A DNA stretch of 60,909 nucleotides from Candidatus Avitreponema avistercoris (GTDB lineage Bacteria > Spirochaetota > Spirochaetia > Treponematales > Treponemataceae), in NCBI GenBank assembly GCA_017694555.1, contig JADIMS010000055.1, forward strand, positions 1-60,909, read 5' to 3'. The position numbers and the translations under genes are program-made. Of the stretch, positions 33,538-42,116 are shown piece after piece. The notes below the pieces were generated by a model. The model saw only the letters and a program-made list of their open reading frames with translations. It was not told where the DNA came from and searched no databases. Each line of letters starts with the position of its first letter. Positions within the stretch are counted from its first letter, which is position 1.

Positions 33538-35304
33538 ATGGCGAAATCAAAGGCCGCACGGATGCATTCCGATAAGCCCTGGGAATTTCTGGACGAATGG
33601 CGCGGGCGTTTTTTTACCGGTGAATGGCCGACCGTGCCGGAAATGTTCCGCATTTCGGCAGCCCGTTTCCCGGACCGGAATTGTCTGACTGTATTTGAAC
33701 CGGACCGGATTACGCTGTCTTACCGGGAGGCGCTGGAGCGCACGGAAACGCTTGCCGCATGGCTTGTGGAACACGGCGTACAAAAGGGCGACCGTGTGGC
33801 GGTTTCCGGCCGCAATTCGCCGGAATGGGCGGTTGCGTACCTTGCCGCGATGACGGCCGGCGCGGTTGCGGTTCCGGTTGACTTTGCCCTGCGCGTGGAG
33901 GAAATCCAAAACCTGCTTTCTGTTTCGGAGCCGAAATTTTTCTTTATCGACGAAGACCGCCTGGATTCGTTTGCTTCTTTCCGGGAAGGCGTTCTTCCGC
34001 TGACCGGACGGCAGCCGGAGCACAGCGTATACCGCCTGCTCCCGGAAGACAAAACGCGCGCGCTGGAAAAAATCATCCCGCCGGAAGAAGAAGATTTGGC
34101 AGCCATTCTCTTTACGTCCGGTACGATGGGAAATCCGAAGGGCGTTATGCTTACGCACAGGAATCTGGTGTCGGACTGCTACATTGCGCAGTCCAATATG
34201 AATATTTTCCATACCGATGTGTTTTATGCGCTTTTGCCCATCCATCATGCATATACCATGCTGGCGGTATTTATCGAAGCGCTTTCCGTCGGTGCGGAAA
34301 TTGTATTCGGAAAATCGATGGCCGTTACAAAAATGATGCATGAATTGCGCGAAGGCCGGATCACCATGCTGCTGGGCGTCCCGCTGCTGTTCAACAAACT
34401 GCTCGCCGGAATCCTGAAAGGAATCCGCGCAAAAGGCCCTCTGGTCAGCGGTTTTGTCCGCTTCCTGATGCATCTTTCCTACGCAATCAAAAAGCTGTTC
34501 GGCGTGAATCCCGGCAAGCGGCTGCTGAAGTCCGTTTTGGATAAAGCCAGCCTTTCGTCGCTGCGCATTGCCATTTCCGGCGGCGGCGCGCTGGCGCCTT
34601 CCGTGTTCCGCGCTTTCAATGAGCTTGGGATCGACTTTGTACAGGGTTACGGGCTGACGGAAACTTCGCCGATTATCACGCTCAACCCGACGTTCGACTT
34701 CCGTGTGGAAAGCGTCGGCAGGGATTTTTATCCGAATATGGAAATCCGCATTTTGGATCCGGATGAAAAGGGCGTCGGGGAAATTGTGGTGAAAGGCCCG
34801 ATGGTCATGAAAGGGTATTACAAAATGCCGGAAGAAACGCGCGCTATGTTCACCGGGGACGGCTGGCTGAAAACGGGCGATCTCGGGCGCATGGACAAAG
34901 ACCGCTATGTATATCTGTGCGGCCGTGCGAAAAACATGATTGTCACCGGGGGCGGAAAGAATGTTTATCCGGAGGAGATAGAGAACGAATTCCAGCTCTT
35001 CTACGACGATATCGAGCAGATCACGGTATGCGGCTACATCACGGATCCCGCTGCAAAGAGCGAAGGTGTGGAAGCAAAGATTTATCCCGCCGACGATTTG
35101 TTCAAGCGTCTGAATGTCGGCCGCGGAATGCCCGGTTCTGAAGAAGCCGTGCGCGGCGTCATTGAACCGATTGTGGAAAAAGTAAACCGTACTTTGCAGC
35201 CGTACCAGCGTATTTCCAAAATTACGCTTTTGGAAGAGCCGCTGGAAATGACGACGACAAAAAAGGTGAAACGGTTCGCGGCAAATTCTGAAGCGGTGCA
35301 GTGA
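33538..35304 (+). CDS. fadD: Long-chain acyl-CoA ligase (AMP-forming)
   Basis: The 588-residue enzyme adenylates a fatty acid and transfers it to CoA. The AMP-binding motif is LFTSGTMGNPKGVMLTH near residue 195, followed by GYGLTETSPI, TGDLGRMD and a C-terminal lysine region TTTKKVKRF. Its length and the domain order are those of FadD-type ligases, and there is no signal peptide or membrane helix. I set the start at 33538, with GGGAG eight bases upstream; the frame continues upstream only through the intergenic region. A candidate operator lies just upstream. Use could be fatty-acid breakdown or membrane-lipid recycling; the sequence does not decide. Confidence 0.93.
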   Translation: MAKSKAARMHSDKPWEFLDEWRGRFFTGEWPTVPEMFRISAARFPDRNCLTVFEPDRITLSYREALERTETLAAWLVEHGVQKGDRVAVSGRNSPEWAVAYLAAMTAGAVAVPVDFALRVEEIQNLLSVSEPKFFFIDEDRLDSFASFREGVLPLTGRQPEHSVYRLLPEDKTRALEKIIPPEEEDLAAILFTSGTMGNPKGVMLTHRNLVSDCYIAQSNMNIFHTDVFYALLPIHHAYTMLAVFIEALSVGAEIVFGKSMAVTKMMHELREGRITMLLGVPLLFNKLLAGILKGIRAKGPLVSGFVRFLMHLSYAIKKLFGVNPGKRLLKSVLDKASLSSLRIAISGGGALAPSVFRAFNELGIDFVQGYGLTETSPIITLNPTFDFRVESVGRDFYPNMEIRILDPDEKGVGEIVVKGPMVMKGYYKMPEETRAMFTGDGWLKTGDLGRMDKDRYVYLCGRAKNMIVTGGGKNVYPEEIENEFQLFYDDIEQITVCGYITDPAAKSEGVEAKIYPADDLFKRLNVGRGMPGSEEAVRGVIEPIVEKVNRTLQPYQRISKITLLEEPLEMTTTKKVKRFAANSEAVQ

Positions 35305-35311
35305 AAATTCT

Positions 35312-35365
35312 GCGCTGTCCGGCACGGCGGAAAATCTTGACAGCGCGCGTCATGCCGGATAGAGT
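35312..35365 (+). promoter_or_regulatory. Promoter of the GH42 gene with flanking inverted repeat
   Basis: TTGACA (35337-35342), a 17-base spacer and TAGAGT (35360-35365) form a good promoter 17 bases before the ATG. GCGCTGTC (35312-35319) and GACAGCGC (35339-35346) are perfect inverted arms with a 19-base spacer; the right arm overlaps the -35. The repeat may be an operator or a hairpin that ends fadD transcription, but there is no T run. Confidence 0.68.
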
Positions 35366-35382
35366 GTTTCCGGAGGTATCAC

Positions 35383-37422
35383 ATGGGCGCACCGTTTTTC
35401 GGCCGTTTGCTGCACGGCGGCGATTATAATCCGGAGCAGTGGCTTAATTTTCCGGAAATTCTGGAGGAAGATCTCCGTCTTTTCCGGGAAGCGCATATCA
35501 ACACGGTAACGCTGGGCGTATTTTCCTGGTCCATGCTGGAACCGCGCGACGGGGAATTTACATTTGACTGGCTTCTGGAAATCATGGACCGGCTGCACAA
35601 AGCCGGGATATCCGTGATTCTGGCTACGCCTTCCGGCGCACGCCCTAAGTGGATGGCGGATGCCTGGCCGGAAGTCCTGCGCGTGGATGCTGAACGCCGC
35701 CGGGCTCTTTTCGGCGGGCGGCATAACCATTGCTATACCTCCCCGGTGTACCGTGAGAAAGTACGGCGCATCGATACGGAACTGGCCCGCCGCGCCGGGG
35801 AGCATCCTGCGGTCATTGCGTGGCATATTTCCAACGAATTCGGCGGGGAATGCCATTGCCCGCTTTGCCAGCAGGAATTCCGGCGCTGGCTGCAAAAACG
35901 CTATCAGGACATCGGTAAGCTGAACGAAGCATGGCAGACGGTTTTCTGGAGCCATGTGTACGATGATTTTCCGCAGATTGAATCCCCTTCCCCGATCGGG
36001 GAAAACGGTCTGCACGGTCTGAAGCTGGACTGGAAGCGCTTTGTGACGGAGCAGACCGTGGATTTCGCCCGCGCGGAAATTCAGGCTTTGCGGGACGCCG
36101 GTTCGCGTAAGCCGGTAACGGCGAACCTGATGTATGATTTTGACGGGCTGGATTACCGCCGTTTTGCGGATGTGCTGGACGTTATATCCTGGGACAACTA
36201 TCCGTCCTGGCATAAGAAAGAAGAACGGATTACCGCGTTGGATACCGCAGTGCAGCACGACTACATGAGAAGTTTGAAGCGCCAGCCGTTCCTGCTGATG
36301 GAAAGCTGTCCGGCCGCCACCAACTGGCAGGCTGTGAGCAAAGTAAAACGCCCGGGTATGCTTTTGGCTGCCTCCTTACAGGCGGTGGCGCACGGATCCG
36401 ACAGCGTATTGTATTTCCAGATGCGTCAGAGCCGCGGTTCGTTTGAAAAATTCCATGGAGCCGTTATCGACCATTGGGGCGGGGACAGCCGCGTATTGCA
36501 GGAAGTGGCGGAAACCGGCCGTGCGTTGGAATGTCTGTCCGAAGTTTGCGGCAGCGGCGTCCGTTCCGATGTTGCCCTGATTATGGACCGGGAAAGCCGT
36601 TGGGCGATGCAGGACGCTGCCGGCCCGCGTAATGAAAACCTCCGCTACATGGATCTTTTTCTGCGGCTTTACGGCGCAGTCCGTGCCGCAGGCGTCAATG
36701 CGGATATTCTCGGCGAAGACCAGAGTTTGGACGGTTACCGTGTCGTCATCCTTCCGATGGTTTATATGTTTAAAGAAGGCTTTGCGGAAAAAATCCGCGC
36801 CTTTGTTTCCGGCGGCGGAACGCTGGTTGCGACTTACTGGAACGGTGTGGTCAATGATACGGATAACTGCTGGTTGGGCGCAGCGCCCCACGGACTGACA
36901 GATGTACTCGGTCTGCGTTCCAAGGAACTGGACGCGTTGTATGACGGGGACTGCAACGCCGCCGCGCCTGTACTGGGAAATGTTCCGGGTTTTACGCACA
37001 CGTATACATGCGGTACGTTCTGTGATGTGACAGAGCTGACAACAGCTGTTCCGGTTCTTGCCTATACCGGTGATTTTTATGCCGGGGAAGCTGCGCTGGC
37101 ATTCAACCGCTTCGGGGACGGGACTGCCTGGTACGCGGGCGCGCTGTTTGAAGAGCGGCTGTATCAGGATCTTCTGCGCGTAGTCTTGCGGGACGCCGGC
37201 GTGCAGACGGACGCCCGGGCGCTGTTCGGCGGTTCCGGAATTCCGGAAGGCGTATCGGTAACCAGCCGCGCGCGCGGGGACGTCCGTTATGTGTTTGTGC
37301 AAAACTTCAACCGCTTTGCGGTGCGTATTCCGGCTGAACTTCCGCAGGGGGCAGAAGTGCTGTACGGAAGCTTCCGCGGAAAACTGGAACCTCTGGAAAC
37401 GCTTGTGGTGAAATTTTCCTGA
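35383..37422 (+). CDS. GH42 family beta-galactosidase
   Basis: The 679-residue cytoplasmic enzyme cleaves beta-galactosides from plant galactans, lactose-like or mucin-derived sugars. The N-terminal GGDYNPEQW is a GH42 signature. The acid/base is Glu152 in HISNEFG and the nucleophile is Glu307 in LMESCP. A trimerisation domain follows (about 390-600) and a small C-terminal beta domain ends the protein. Four Cys residues (C117 region, C157, C159, C162) lie near a known zinc-binding site in some family members. SD is GGAGG, with its own promoter. It is a single-gene unit. Confidence 0.95.
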   Translation: MGAPFFGRLLHGGDYNPEQWLNFPEILEEDLRLFREAHINTVTLGVFSWSMLEPRDGEFTFDWLLEIMDRLHKAGISVILATPSGARPKWMADAWPEVLRVDAERRRALFGGRHNHCYTSPVYREKVRRIDTELARRAGEHPAVIAWHISNEFGGECHCPLCQQEFRRWLQKRYQDIGKLNEAWQTVFWSHVYDDFPQIESPSPIGENGLHGLKLDWKRFVTEQTVDFARAEIQALRDAGSRKPVTANLMYDFDGLDYRRFADVLDVISWDNYPSWHKKEERITALDTAVQHDYMRSLKRQPFLLMESCPAATNWQAVSKVKRPGMLLAASLQAVAHGSDSVLYFQMRQSRGSFEKFHGAVIDHWGGDSRVLQEVAETGRALECLSEVCGSGVRSDVALIMDRESRWAMQDAAGPRNENLRYMDLFLRLYGAVRAAGVNADILGEDQSLDGYRVVILPMVYMFKEGFAEKIRAFVSGGGTLVATYWNGVVNDTDNCWLGAAPHGLTDVLGLRSKELDALYDGDCNAAAPVLGNVPGFTHTYTCGTFCDVTELTTAVPVLAYTGDFYAGEAALAFNRFGDGTAWYAGALFEERLYQDLLRVVLRDAGVQTDARALFGGSGIPEGVSVTSRARGDVRYVFVQNFNRFAVRIPAELPQGAEVLYGSFRGKLEPLETLVVKFS

Positions 37423-37509
37423 GCGGAAGACCGCATCCGGATTTATGCGGGTAACGGCGGTGCGGGGAATGCGCCTGGTGCGTGCGTTCTCCGTCCGCTT
37501 TTCCCGGTA

Positions 37510-37538
37510 TTGCCACGCCGTCCTGTTGTGTGTACAAT
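37510..37538 (+). promoter_or_regulatory. thyX promoter, leaderless type
   Basis: TTGCCA (37510-37515), a 17-base spacer and TACAAT (37533-37538) lie six bases before the ATG at 37545. Another in-frame ATG at 37539 would leave no room for a transcription start, so the second ATG is more likely. No SD sequence is present. Confidence 0.72.
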
Positions 37539-37544
37539 ATGCGC

Positions 37545-38381
37545 ATGGCGCATTGTGTAGTTCCGGAGGCGGAAGAAATTTTGGATCAGCGGATTCCCGT
37601 GCTGGATAAAGGCTTTGTCCGGCTTGTGGATTACATGGGCGGCGACGCGCGCATTGTGCAGTCGGCGCGGGTTTCTTACGGGGAAGGCACAAAAACCGTC
37701 CGTGAAGACGGCGCGCTGATCGATTATCTGATGCGCAACCGGCATACTTCGCCCTTTGAGCAGGTGGAACTGACTTTCCACATGAAACTGCCGGTTTTTG
37801 TTGCGCGCCAATGGATCCGGCACCGTACAGCCAGCGTCAACGAAATTTCCGCACGGTATTCCGTTCTCAAGGACGAATGCTATCTTCCGGCTCCGGCGGA
37901 TGTTGCGCCCCAGAGCACGGACAACAAGCAGGGGCGGAGCGCCGATCCGTTCCCGCCGGAAACGGCGGAAAGCATGATTGCCGAAATGGAAAACATGCAG
38001 AATGAAGCGTTTGTTTCTTACCATCATTTACTGGACGGAAACCTGGCGCGTGAGTTGGCGCGCATTAATCTTCCGCTTTCGGTATATACCGAGTGGTATT
38101 GGAAAATCGATTTGCACAATCTGTTCCACTTTCTTGCGCTGCGTTGCGATTTGCATGCGCAGAAAGAAATCCGCGCCTACGCTTCCGTTATTCTGGATAT
38201 TTGCCGCCGTGTTGCGCCGCTGGCTACGGACTCGTTCATGCGTCACGAGCTGGGAGGCACTACGTTTTCGTCTGCGGAAATGGATGCCTTGCGGAATGTG
38301 CTGGCCGGGAAAGAACCGGGACTGTCCGGCAGGGAACTGAGCCGCTTTGAGGAGAAGATCCGTTCCGGCCGGCAGCTTTGA
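37545..38381 (+). CDS. thyX: FAD-dependent thymidylate synthase ThyX
   Basis: ThyX makes dTMP from dUMP using methylene-tetrahydrofolate, FAD and NADPH. The protein has 278 residues from the ATG at 37545 (280 from an in-frame ATG two codons earlier). The signature RHRTASVNEISARYS covers residues 92-106. The N-terminal region has ARVSYGEGTK and the C-terminus has TDSFMRHELGGTTFS. It is the flavin enzyme common in anaerobes. A strong promoter sits right before it and the start is leaderless-looking. Downstream the hemolysin III-like gene converges after 26 bases. Confidence 0.96.
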   Translation: MAHCVVPEAEEILDQRIPVLDKGFVRLVDYMGGDARIVQSARVSYGEGTKTVREDGALIDYLMRNRHTSPFEQVELTFHMKLPVFVARQWIRHRTASVNEISARYSVLKDECYLPAPADVAPQSTDNKQGRSADPFPPETAESMIAEMENMQNEAFVSYHHLLDGNLARELARINLPLSVYTEWYWKIDLHNLFHFLALRCDLHAQKEIRAYASVILDICRRVAPLATDSFMRHELGGTTFSSAEMDALRNVLAGKEPGLSGRELSRFEEKIRSGRQL

Positions 38382-38407
38382 TTTTTCCGGCTCCGTTTTC
38401 TGCGCTT

Positions 38408-39073
38408 TCAGCCCTGGCCGCCGAGACTGAGATAAACGGAAAAAAAATGCAGCACGGTTCCGCCGATGACAAATAGGTGCCAGACTGGATGCGTCCACGG
38501 AATTTTTTTCAGCATGTATACGACGGCGCCGGCCGTATAGCAGATTCCTCCCGCAAGTAAAAAACGCCAGCTTTCTTCGGTGATTGCTTCCTGCAGCGGT
38601 TTTGCTGCAAAGACGATCAGCCATCCCATCAAAAGGTATGTGATGACGGATGCAATCCGCATTCTCCGCCCGAATACTGCGTAAAGGCTGACGCCCGCCG
38701 CCGCCAGTCCCCAGATGATGCCGAAAAGCGCCCAGCCGGTTGCGCCGCGCAGCGCCGTCAGGCAATAGGCGGTATAAGTTCCGGCAATGAGCACAAAAAT
38801 CGCCGAATGGTCCAGCCGCTCAAATACGGTGTATGCGCGCGTCCGGGAAAGGGCGTGGTAAAGGCAGCTCATCATATACAGGAAAATCATGGAAAAGCCG
38901 AAAATGGAAACCGCGGTGACGGTCAGGCCTTTGCGCCCGTCCGGCGTACAGGCTGCTGCCCGGACAATCAGAATTACGGTTCCGGCAATGGACAAAAGCG
39001 CGCCGATGCCGTGCGTGATTGAATTTGCGATTTCCTCGCTGAGCCGGTAAGGCCTTCTTTCTTCTGTTTTCAT
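38408..39073 (-). CDS. Hemolysin III / PAQR-family membrane protein
   Basis: The 221-residue protein has seven hydrophobic segments and the family motif EEIANSITHGIGALLSIAG near the N-terminus, with FLYMMSCLYHALSR and ERLDHSAIFVLIAGTYTAY further on and WTHPVWHLFVIGGTVLHFFSV near the end. These histidines and the Ser/Asp are conserved across the PAQR/HlyIII family, whose members are proposed metal-dependent hydrolases of the membrane. The old name hemolysin III does not establish a toxin role. There is no clear SD at the ATG. Confidence 0.9.
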   Translation of the reverse strand: MKTEERRPYRLSEEIANSITHGIGALLSIAGTVILIVRAAACTPDGRKGLTVTAVSIFGFSMIFLYMMSCLYHALSRTRAYTVFERLDHSAIFVLIAGTYTAYCLTALRGATGWALFGIIWGLAAAGVSLYAVFGRRMRIASVITYLLMGWLIVFAAKPLQEAITEESWRFLLAGGICYTAGAVVYMLKKIPWTHPVWHLFVIGGTVLHFFSVYLSLGGQG

Positions 39074-39178
39074 ATAAAGTCAGACCATGCCGGACGGGAA
39101 AAAGTTGCATCCGGTTTTGTTTTTTTCCGGTTTAAACCCGCGGTTCCGCGCTGCGCTTCAGGAATAAAGGTTTTGCCT

Positions 39179-39622
39179 TTACGGCAGGCTGCGGCGCAGT
39201 TCCGTCTGCACGAGGAATGTCCTGCGGCGCGGGCCGTCGAATTCGCAGAAGTATATGCCTTGCCAGGTTCCGAGCACAAGGCGGCCTCCGCGGATTAAAA
39301 CGGTTTCGGAAGCGCCGATGCAGGAGGATTTCAGGTGTGCGGCGGAATTGCCTTCCGCATGGCGGAATTCGCTGCGGTCCGGGAAAGCCCGCGCAAGTCC
39401 GATGGCGAGGTCGTGCAGTACGTCCGGGTCAGCATTTTCGTTGATGGTGATGGCGCCCGTAGTATGCGGACAAAATACGCGGCATACGCCTTCCGCCTGT
39501 TCCGGATCGCCGCCGGCAGCGGCATATGCTTCCAGCGCGCGGTGCAGGCTTTGGCGGACTTGTGCGGTGATGTCCGCAAACCCGGTGCCCGCAGGAGTGG
39601 ACAGGGAAAATTCTTCGGTCAT
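39179..39622 (-). CDS. yjbQ: YjbQ family protein (UPF0047)
   Basis: The 147-residue protein is a member of the YjbQ family. The core CPHTTGAITINENADPDV (residues about 50-67), FRHAEGNSAAHLKSSCIGAS and LGTWQGIYFCEFDGPRRR are the family blocks. Members have been linked to weak thiamine-phosphate synthase activity, but their main role is not settled. The start overlaps the PHP phosphatase stop by four bases (ATGA), with GGAGG eleven bases upstream, so it is co-translated with that gene. Confidence 0.94.
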   Translation of the reverse strand: MTEEFSLSTPAGTGFADITAQVRQSLHRALEAYAAAGGDPEQAEGVCRVFCPHTTGAITINENADPDVLHDLAIGLARAFPDRSEFRHAEGNSAAHLKSSCIGASETVLIRGGRLVLGTWQGIYFCEFDGPRRRTFLVQTELRRSLP

Positions 39623-40479
39623 TGCAAAATATCCTCCATGATGTTTTCGGGCCGGATGCCGGCTTCCAGCGCAAACTCCCGCGCATGCCGTGCGTTTTGC
39701 AGTACGAGGGAAGGGGCGTGCGCGTCGGAATTGCAGATAACCTTAACGTCTTCCGCGGCGGCAAGTTCCCAGAATTCCCGGTACGGATATTGAAAGCGGA
39801 TTCCGCGCGTTGTCCGGTTTGGCGGTTTAATCATCCCGAAGCCGTTGACTTCCAGCGGGAGCCCGAGGTCCTTCGCCGCAGCGATCAGCGCTTTCGCACA
39901 TGCTTCGGCTTCCGCATCCCACTCTTTCCATCCGCTCATAAACATATCCGGGTGCGCAAGAAAGCGGAAAAATCCGCTTGCCATGCCTTCTATGGTCTGG
40001 TCGGTGTAACGGTGGAGGAGGGAAGGCTGGTCCGTGACTTCCGCAATGTAAAGATGATAGCCGTTGTCCATGGTGAGCCAGTGCGAACCGAGCACGAGAT
40101 AGTCCGCGCCGAAACCGCCCAGCAGGTCGTCTTTATACCAGGAGCGCATGGATGCGTCCCACTCGCATTCAAATCCGGTGTAAACGGGAAAACGGAATCC
40201 GCCGCGCCGGGCAGTTTCCTCCGCTTTTTTTACTTCTGTCAGGTACAACGGCAGCTGGTCTTCCCGCATTCTCGTTTCGGGCCAGAAGCGTGCTGCGGAT
40301 TCCGACGGCCACGGACAGTGGTCCGAAAATCCGAGGGCCGAACAGCCGGCTTTTGCCGCTTCGCGGATGTAGTCTTCCGGCATTCCTTCCGCATGGCGGC
40401 ACAGCGCAGTGTGTGTGTGGAAATTCGGAAGGGAATCAGGCTCCGGGTTCTGCTTTGTGCGCGGGATGTCTGCATTCAT
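39619..40479 (-). CDS. PHP-domain phosphatase (histidinol-phosphatase-like)
   Basis: The 286-residue protein has the PHP metal-binding motifs NFHTHTALCRHAEG, GFSDHCP, ECEWD, GSHWL, HPDMF and CNSDAHAP in order, which places it in the HisK-type histidinol-phosphatase group. No other his genes are here, so its actual substrate could be another small phosphoester. I set the start at the ATG at 40479 with GGAG about ten bases upstream; the frame is open further but not homologous. It starts an operon with yjbQ. Confidence 0.87.
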   Translation of the reverse strand: MNADIPRTKQNPEPDSLPNFHTHTALCRHAEGMPEDYIREAAKAGCSALGFSDHCPWPSESAARFWPETRMREDQLPLYLTEVKKAEETARRGGFRFPVYTGFECEWDASMRSWYKDDLLGGFGADYLVLGSHWLTMDNGYHLYIAEVTDQPSLLHRYTDQTIEGMASGFFRFLAHPDMFMSGWKEWDAEAEACAKALIAAAKDLGLPLEVNGFGMIKPPNRTTRGIRFQYPYREFWELAAAEDVKVICNSDAHAPSLVLQNARHAREFALEAGIRPENIMEDILQ

Positions 40480-40498
40480 TTTGTGATACTCCGTTCGT

Positions 40499-41395
40499 TT
40501 AATCCGTCGGGCGGCTGTAAAAGCGGCCGAGGATTTGTTTGGACCGCAGGACATTGATAAACGCTTTCGGTTCACGTTCTTTGATTTTCGGAATAAGCCG
40601 GCGCACTTCATCCCCGCTGACTACAGAATAGACGAGGTTGCGGTCGGCGTTTGTGTATCCTCCCTTGCCGGTGAAAATGGTGGCGTCGTGATGGGTGGCG
40701 TCGCGTATAATGGTGTACACGGCTTCCGGGTCGTTCGTAATGACAAGCAGCGTGACTTTTTTGTAGCGCCGGTACAGGTTGTTCAAAAGCTGCGTGGAAG
40801 TAAACTGGAATAAAATGGAATACAGCGCTTTATCCCAGCCGAACAAAAGCCCGGCGGCGAGAAGTACTGCGATATTAAAAAACAGGATATAATTCCAGGC
40901 GTCCAGTCCGTATTTTTCTGAAATCCATATTGAAATAAAATCGGTTCCGCCGGAAGTTGCCTCTGCCAGCAGGCAAAAATAAATAGCGATGGCGTTCAGT
41001 CCGCCGCCGAAAACGGCAAGCAGCAGGATGTCGTTTGTCAGCTTGATTGTCGGAAAAACGTCCGTAAAAACGCCGGTCAGAAAAATGGAAAGCACGGAAA
41101 AAAGCGTGAAATTTTTCCCGATATATAAAAAACTGATGACGGCCGGTATGGCGTTCAGCGCGAGGTTCACCGGCGTATACGGAATGTCGAGCTGTAAAAA
41201 CTTCCGCCCGATGGACTGGATCAGGACTGTCAGCCCGTTAAAGCCGCCGGGAAACAGGCCGCCGGCATGGACAAAAGTATTGAGATTCAGCGCCATCAGA
41301 CAGGATCCGATGACTATCAGCACGGTACGGCGGACTTTTGTTTTCAGCATAAACAGCCGCTTTGCAGGCGTCTGTTTTTTCAGATTGGTATTCAT
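40499..41395 (-). CDS. YitT family membrane protein (DUF161/DUF2179)
   Basis: The 298-residue protein has five to six hydrophobic segments (about residues 25-215) with the DUF161 feature LNLNTFVHAGGLFPGGFNGL and EATSGGTDFISIWIS. A cytoplasmic C-terminal DUF2179 domain follows, containing DATHHDATIFTGKGGYTN. The family is common in Firmicutes and spirochaetes, and its function is unknown. I chose the ATG at 41395, eight bases past a TATACT preceded by TGT. There is only a weak GGCGG in front, so it may be leaderless. Confidence 0.9.
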   Translation of the reverse strand: MNTNLKKQTPAKRLFMLKTKVRRTVLIVIGSCLMALNLNTFVHAGGLFPGGFNGLTVLIQSIGRKFLQLDIPYTPVNLALNAIPAVISFLYIGKNFTLFSVLSIFLTGVFTDVFPTIKLTNDILLLAVFGGGLNAIAIYFCLLAEATSGGTDFISIWISEKYGLDAWNYILFFNIAVLLAAGLLFGWDKALYSILFQFTSTQLLNNLYRRYKKVTLLVITNDPEAVYTIIRDATHHDATIFTGKGGYTNADRNLVYSVVSGDEVRRLIPKIKEREPKAFINVLRSKQILGRFYSRPTD

Positions 41396-41403
41396 CCGCC
41401 GGC

Positions 41404-41409
41404 AGTATA
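41404..41409 (-). promoter_or_regulatory. -10 element TATACT of the yitT gene
   Basis: On the minus strand TATACT, preceded by TGT (extended -10), ends eight bases before the ATG at 41395. The -35 region is weak. Confidence 0.5.
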
Positions 41410-41475
41410 ACAAAAAACGGCAATAAGAGGAAGTGCGCGCGGGCCGGAAAATCCGCTGATTTTTTCTTCCGGCTA

Positions 41476-41525
41476 TTGACAAAATAAGAAACGGGAGTAT
41501 AGTTTTAATTGTTAGCTTAGGATAA
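41476..41525 (+). promoter_or_regulatory. feo operon promoter with DtxR-type operator (site A)
   Basis: TTGACA (41476-41481), a 16-base spacer and TATAGT (41498-41503) form a strong promoter. TTAGCTTAGGATAA (41512-41525) lies just downstream, where it would block the polymerase. It matches the two other sites in this island and resembles DtxR/IdeR/MntR boxes (TTAGGTTAGCCTAACCTAA type). Confidence 0.82.
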
Positions 41526-41555
41526 CGATTTGCACCGTTACCTGGGAAAGGAGGA

Positions 41556-41771
41556 ATGTTGATCCCTTTGGTGTTGGCCGGTTCAGGGACATCCTGTGTG
41601 ATCAAAAAAACCGGCGGCCCGTCCGCTGTCCGCCAGCATCTGGAAAAACTGGGGTTTGTTCCGGGTGCTGTGGTAAGCGTGGTGGCAGAATTTCACGGCA
41701 ATGTAATTGTCAAAATCAAGGACTCGCGGATTGCCATCAGCCGGGAAATGGCCGGCAAAATTATGGTATGA
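41556..41771 (+). CDS. feoA: FeoA family protein, first copy
   Basis: FeoA is a small SH3-like cytoplasmic protein that acts with FeoB in Fe(II) uptake. The 71-residue product contains LEKLGFVPGAVVSVVAEF and ends with KDSRIAISREMAGKIMV, which are FeoA features. AAAGGAGG ends one base before the ATG at 41556, so the TTG at 41559 may be the true start. Iron-regulator site A sits upstream and site B follows the stop, so this gene may be read separately or with the rest. It is a divergent paralogue of the next gene. Confidence 0.85.
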   Translation: MLIPLVLAGSGTSCVIKKTGGPSAVRQHLEKLGFVPGAVVSVVAEFHGNVIVKIKDSRIAISREMAGKIMV

Positions 41772-41806
41772 AGCTTCTCCGGAAGCGGAATTCTCTGCTT
41801 TTAATG

Positions 41807-41820
41807 TTAGCTTAGGTTAA
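41807..41820 (+). promoter_or_regulatory. DtxR-type operator (site B) between the two feoA genes
   Basis: TTAGCTTAGGTTAA differs from site A by a single base (A to T). It ends 15 bases before the second feoA start. No clear -35/-10 pair is visible around it, so it may act as a roadblock or serve a promoter I cannot see. Confidence 0.75.
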
Positions 41821-41835
41821 TAAAAGGAGGTCGGT

Positions 41836-42057
41836 GTGGGTACACTCAAAGATGCGGAAGTCGGTTCAACGGTGACGGTCGTCCGTCTGAACGGCGAGGG
41901 CGCGGTTAAGCGCAGGATTATGGATATGGGCGTGACGAAGGGGACTCCGGTTTTTGTGCGGAAAGTCGCGCCGCTTGGCGATCCGGTGGAGGTTACCATA
42001 CGGGGGTATGAACTTTCGCTCCGCAAGGCAGATGCTGCGCTTATCGAAGTGGAATGA
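41836..42057 (+). CDS. feoA: FeoA family protein, second copy
   Basis: The 73-residue protein has the full FeoA pattern: GSTVTVVRLNGEGAVKRRI, MDMGVTKGTPVFVRKVAPLGDPVEV and GYELSLRKADAALIEVE, closer to canonical FeoA than the first copy. It starts at GTG 41836 with AAAGGAGG six bases upstream. It is followed by feoB after 59 bases. Two FeoA proteins in tandem upstream of FeoB are known in several anaerobes, and they may form a complex with the FeoB G domain. Confidence 0.94.
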   Translation: MGTLKDAEVGSTVTVVRLNGEGAVKRRIMDMGVTKGTPVFVRKVAPLGDPVEVTIRGYELSLRKADAALIEVE

Positions 42058-42116
42058 CGGATGCGGATTGCAGTACGTTTTGTTTTGCGGGATAAAGAAA
42101 AAAAAGGAGATACAAT

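Noticed and set aside
37431-37450. CCGCAT/ATGCGG hairpin after the GH42 gene
   Set aside because: The stem is only six bases with no T run; not enough to call a terminator.
38408-39073. Toxin role for the hemolysin III-like gene
   Set aside because: The name is historical; the family is PAQR-like membrane proteins and nothing here supports a toxin.
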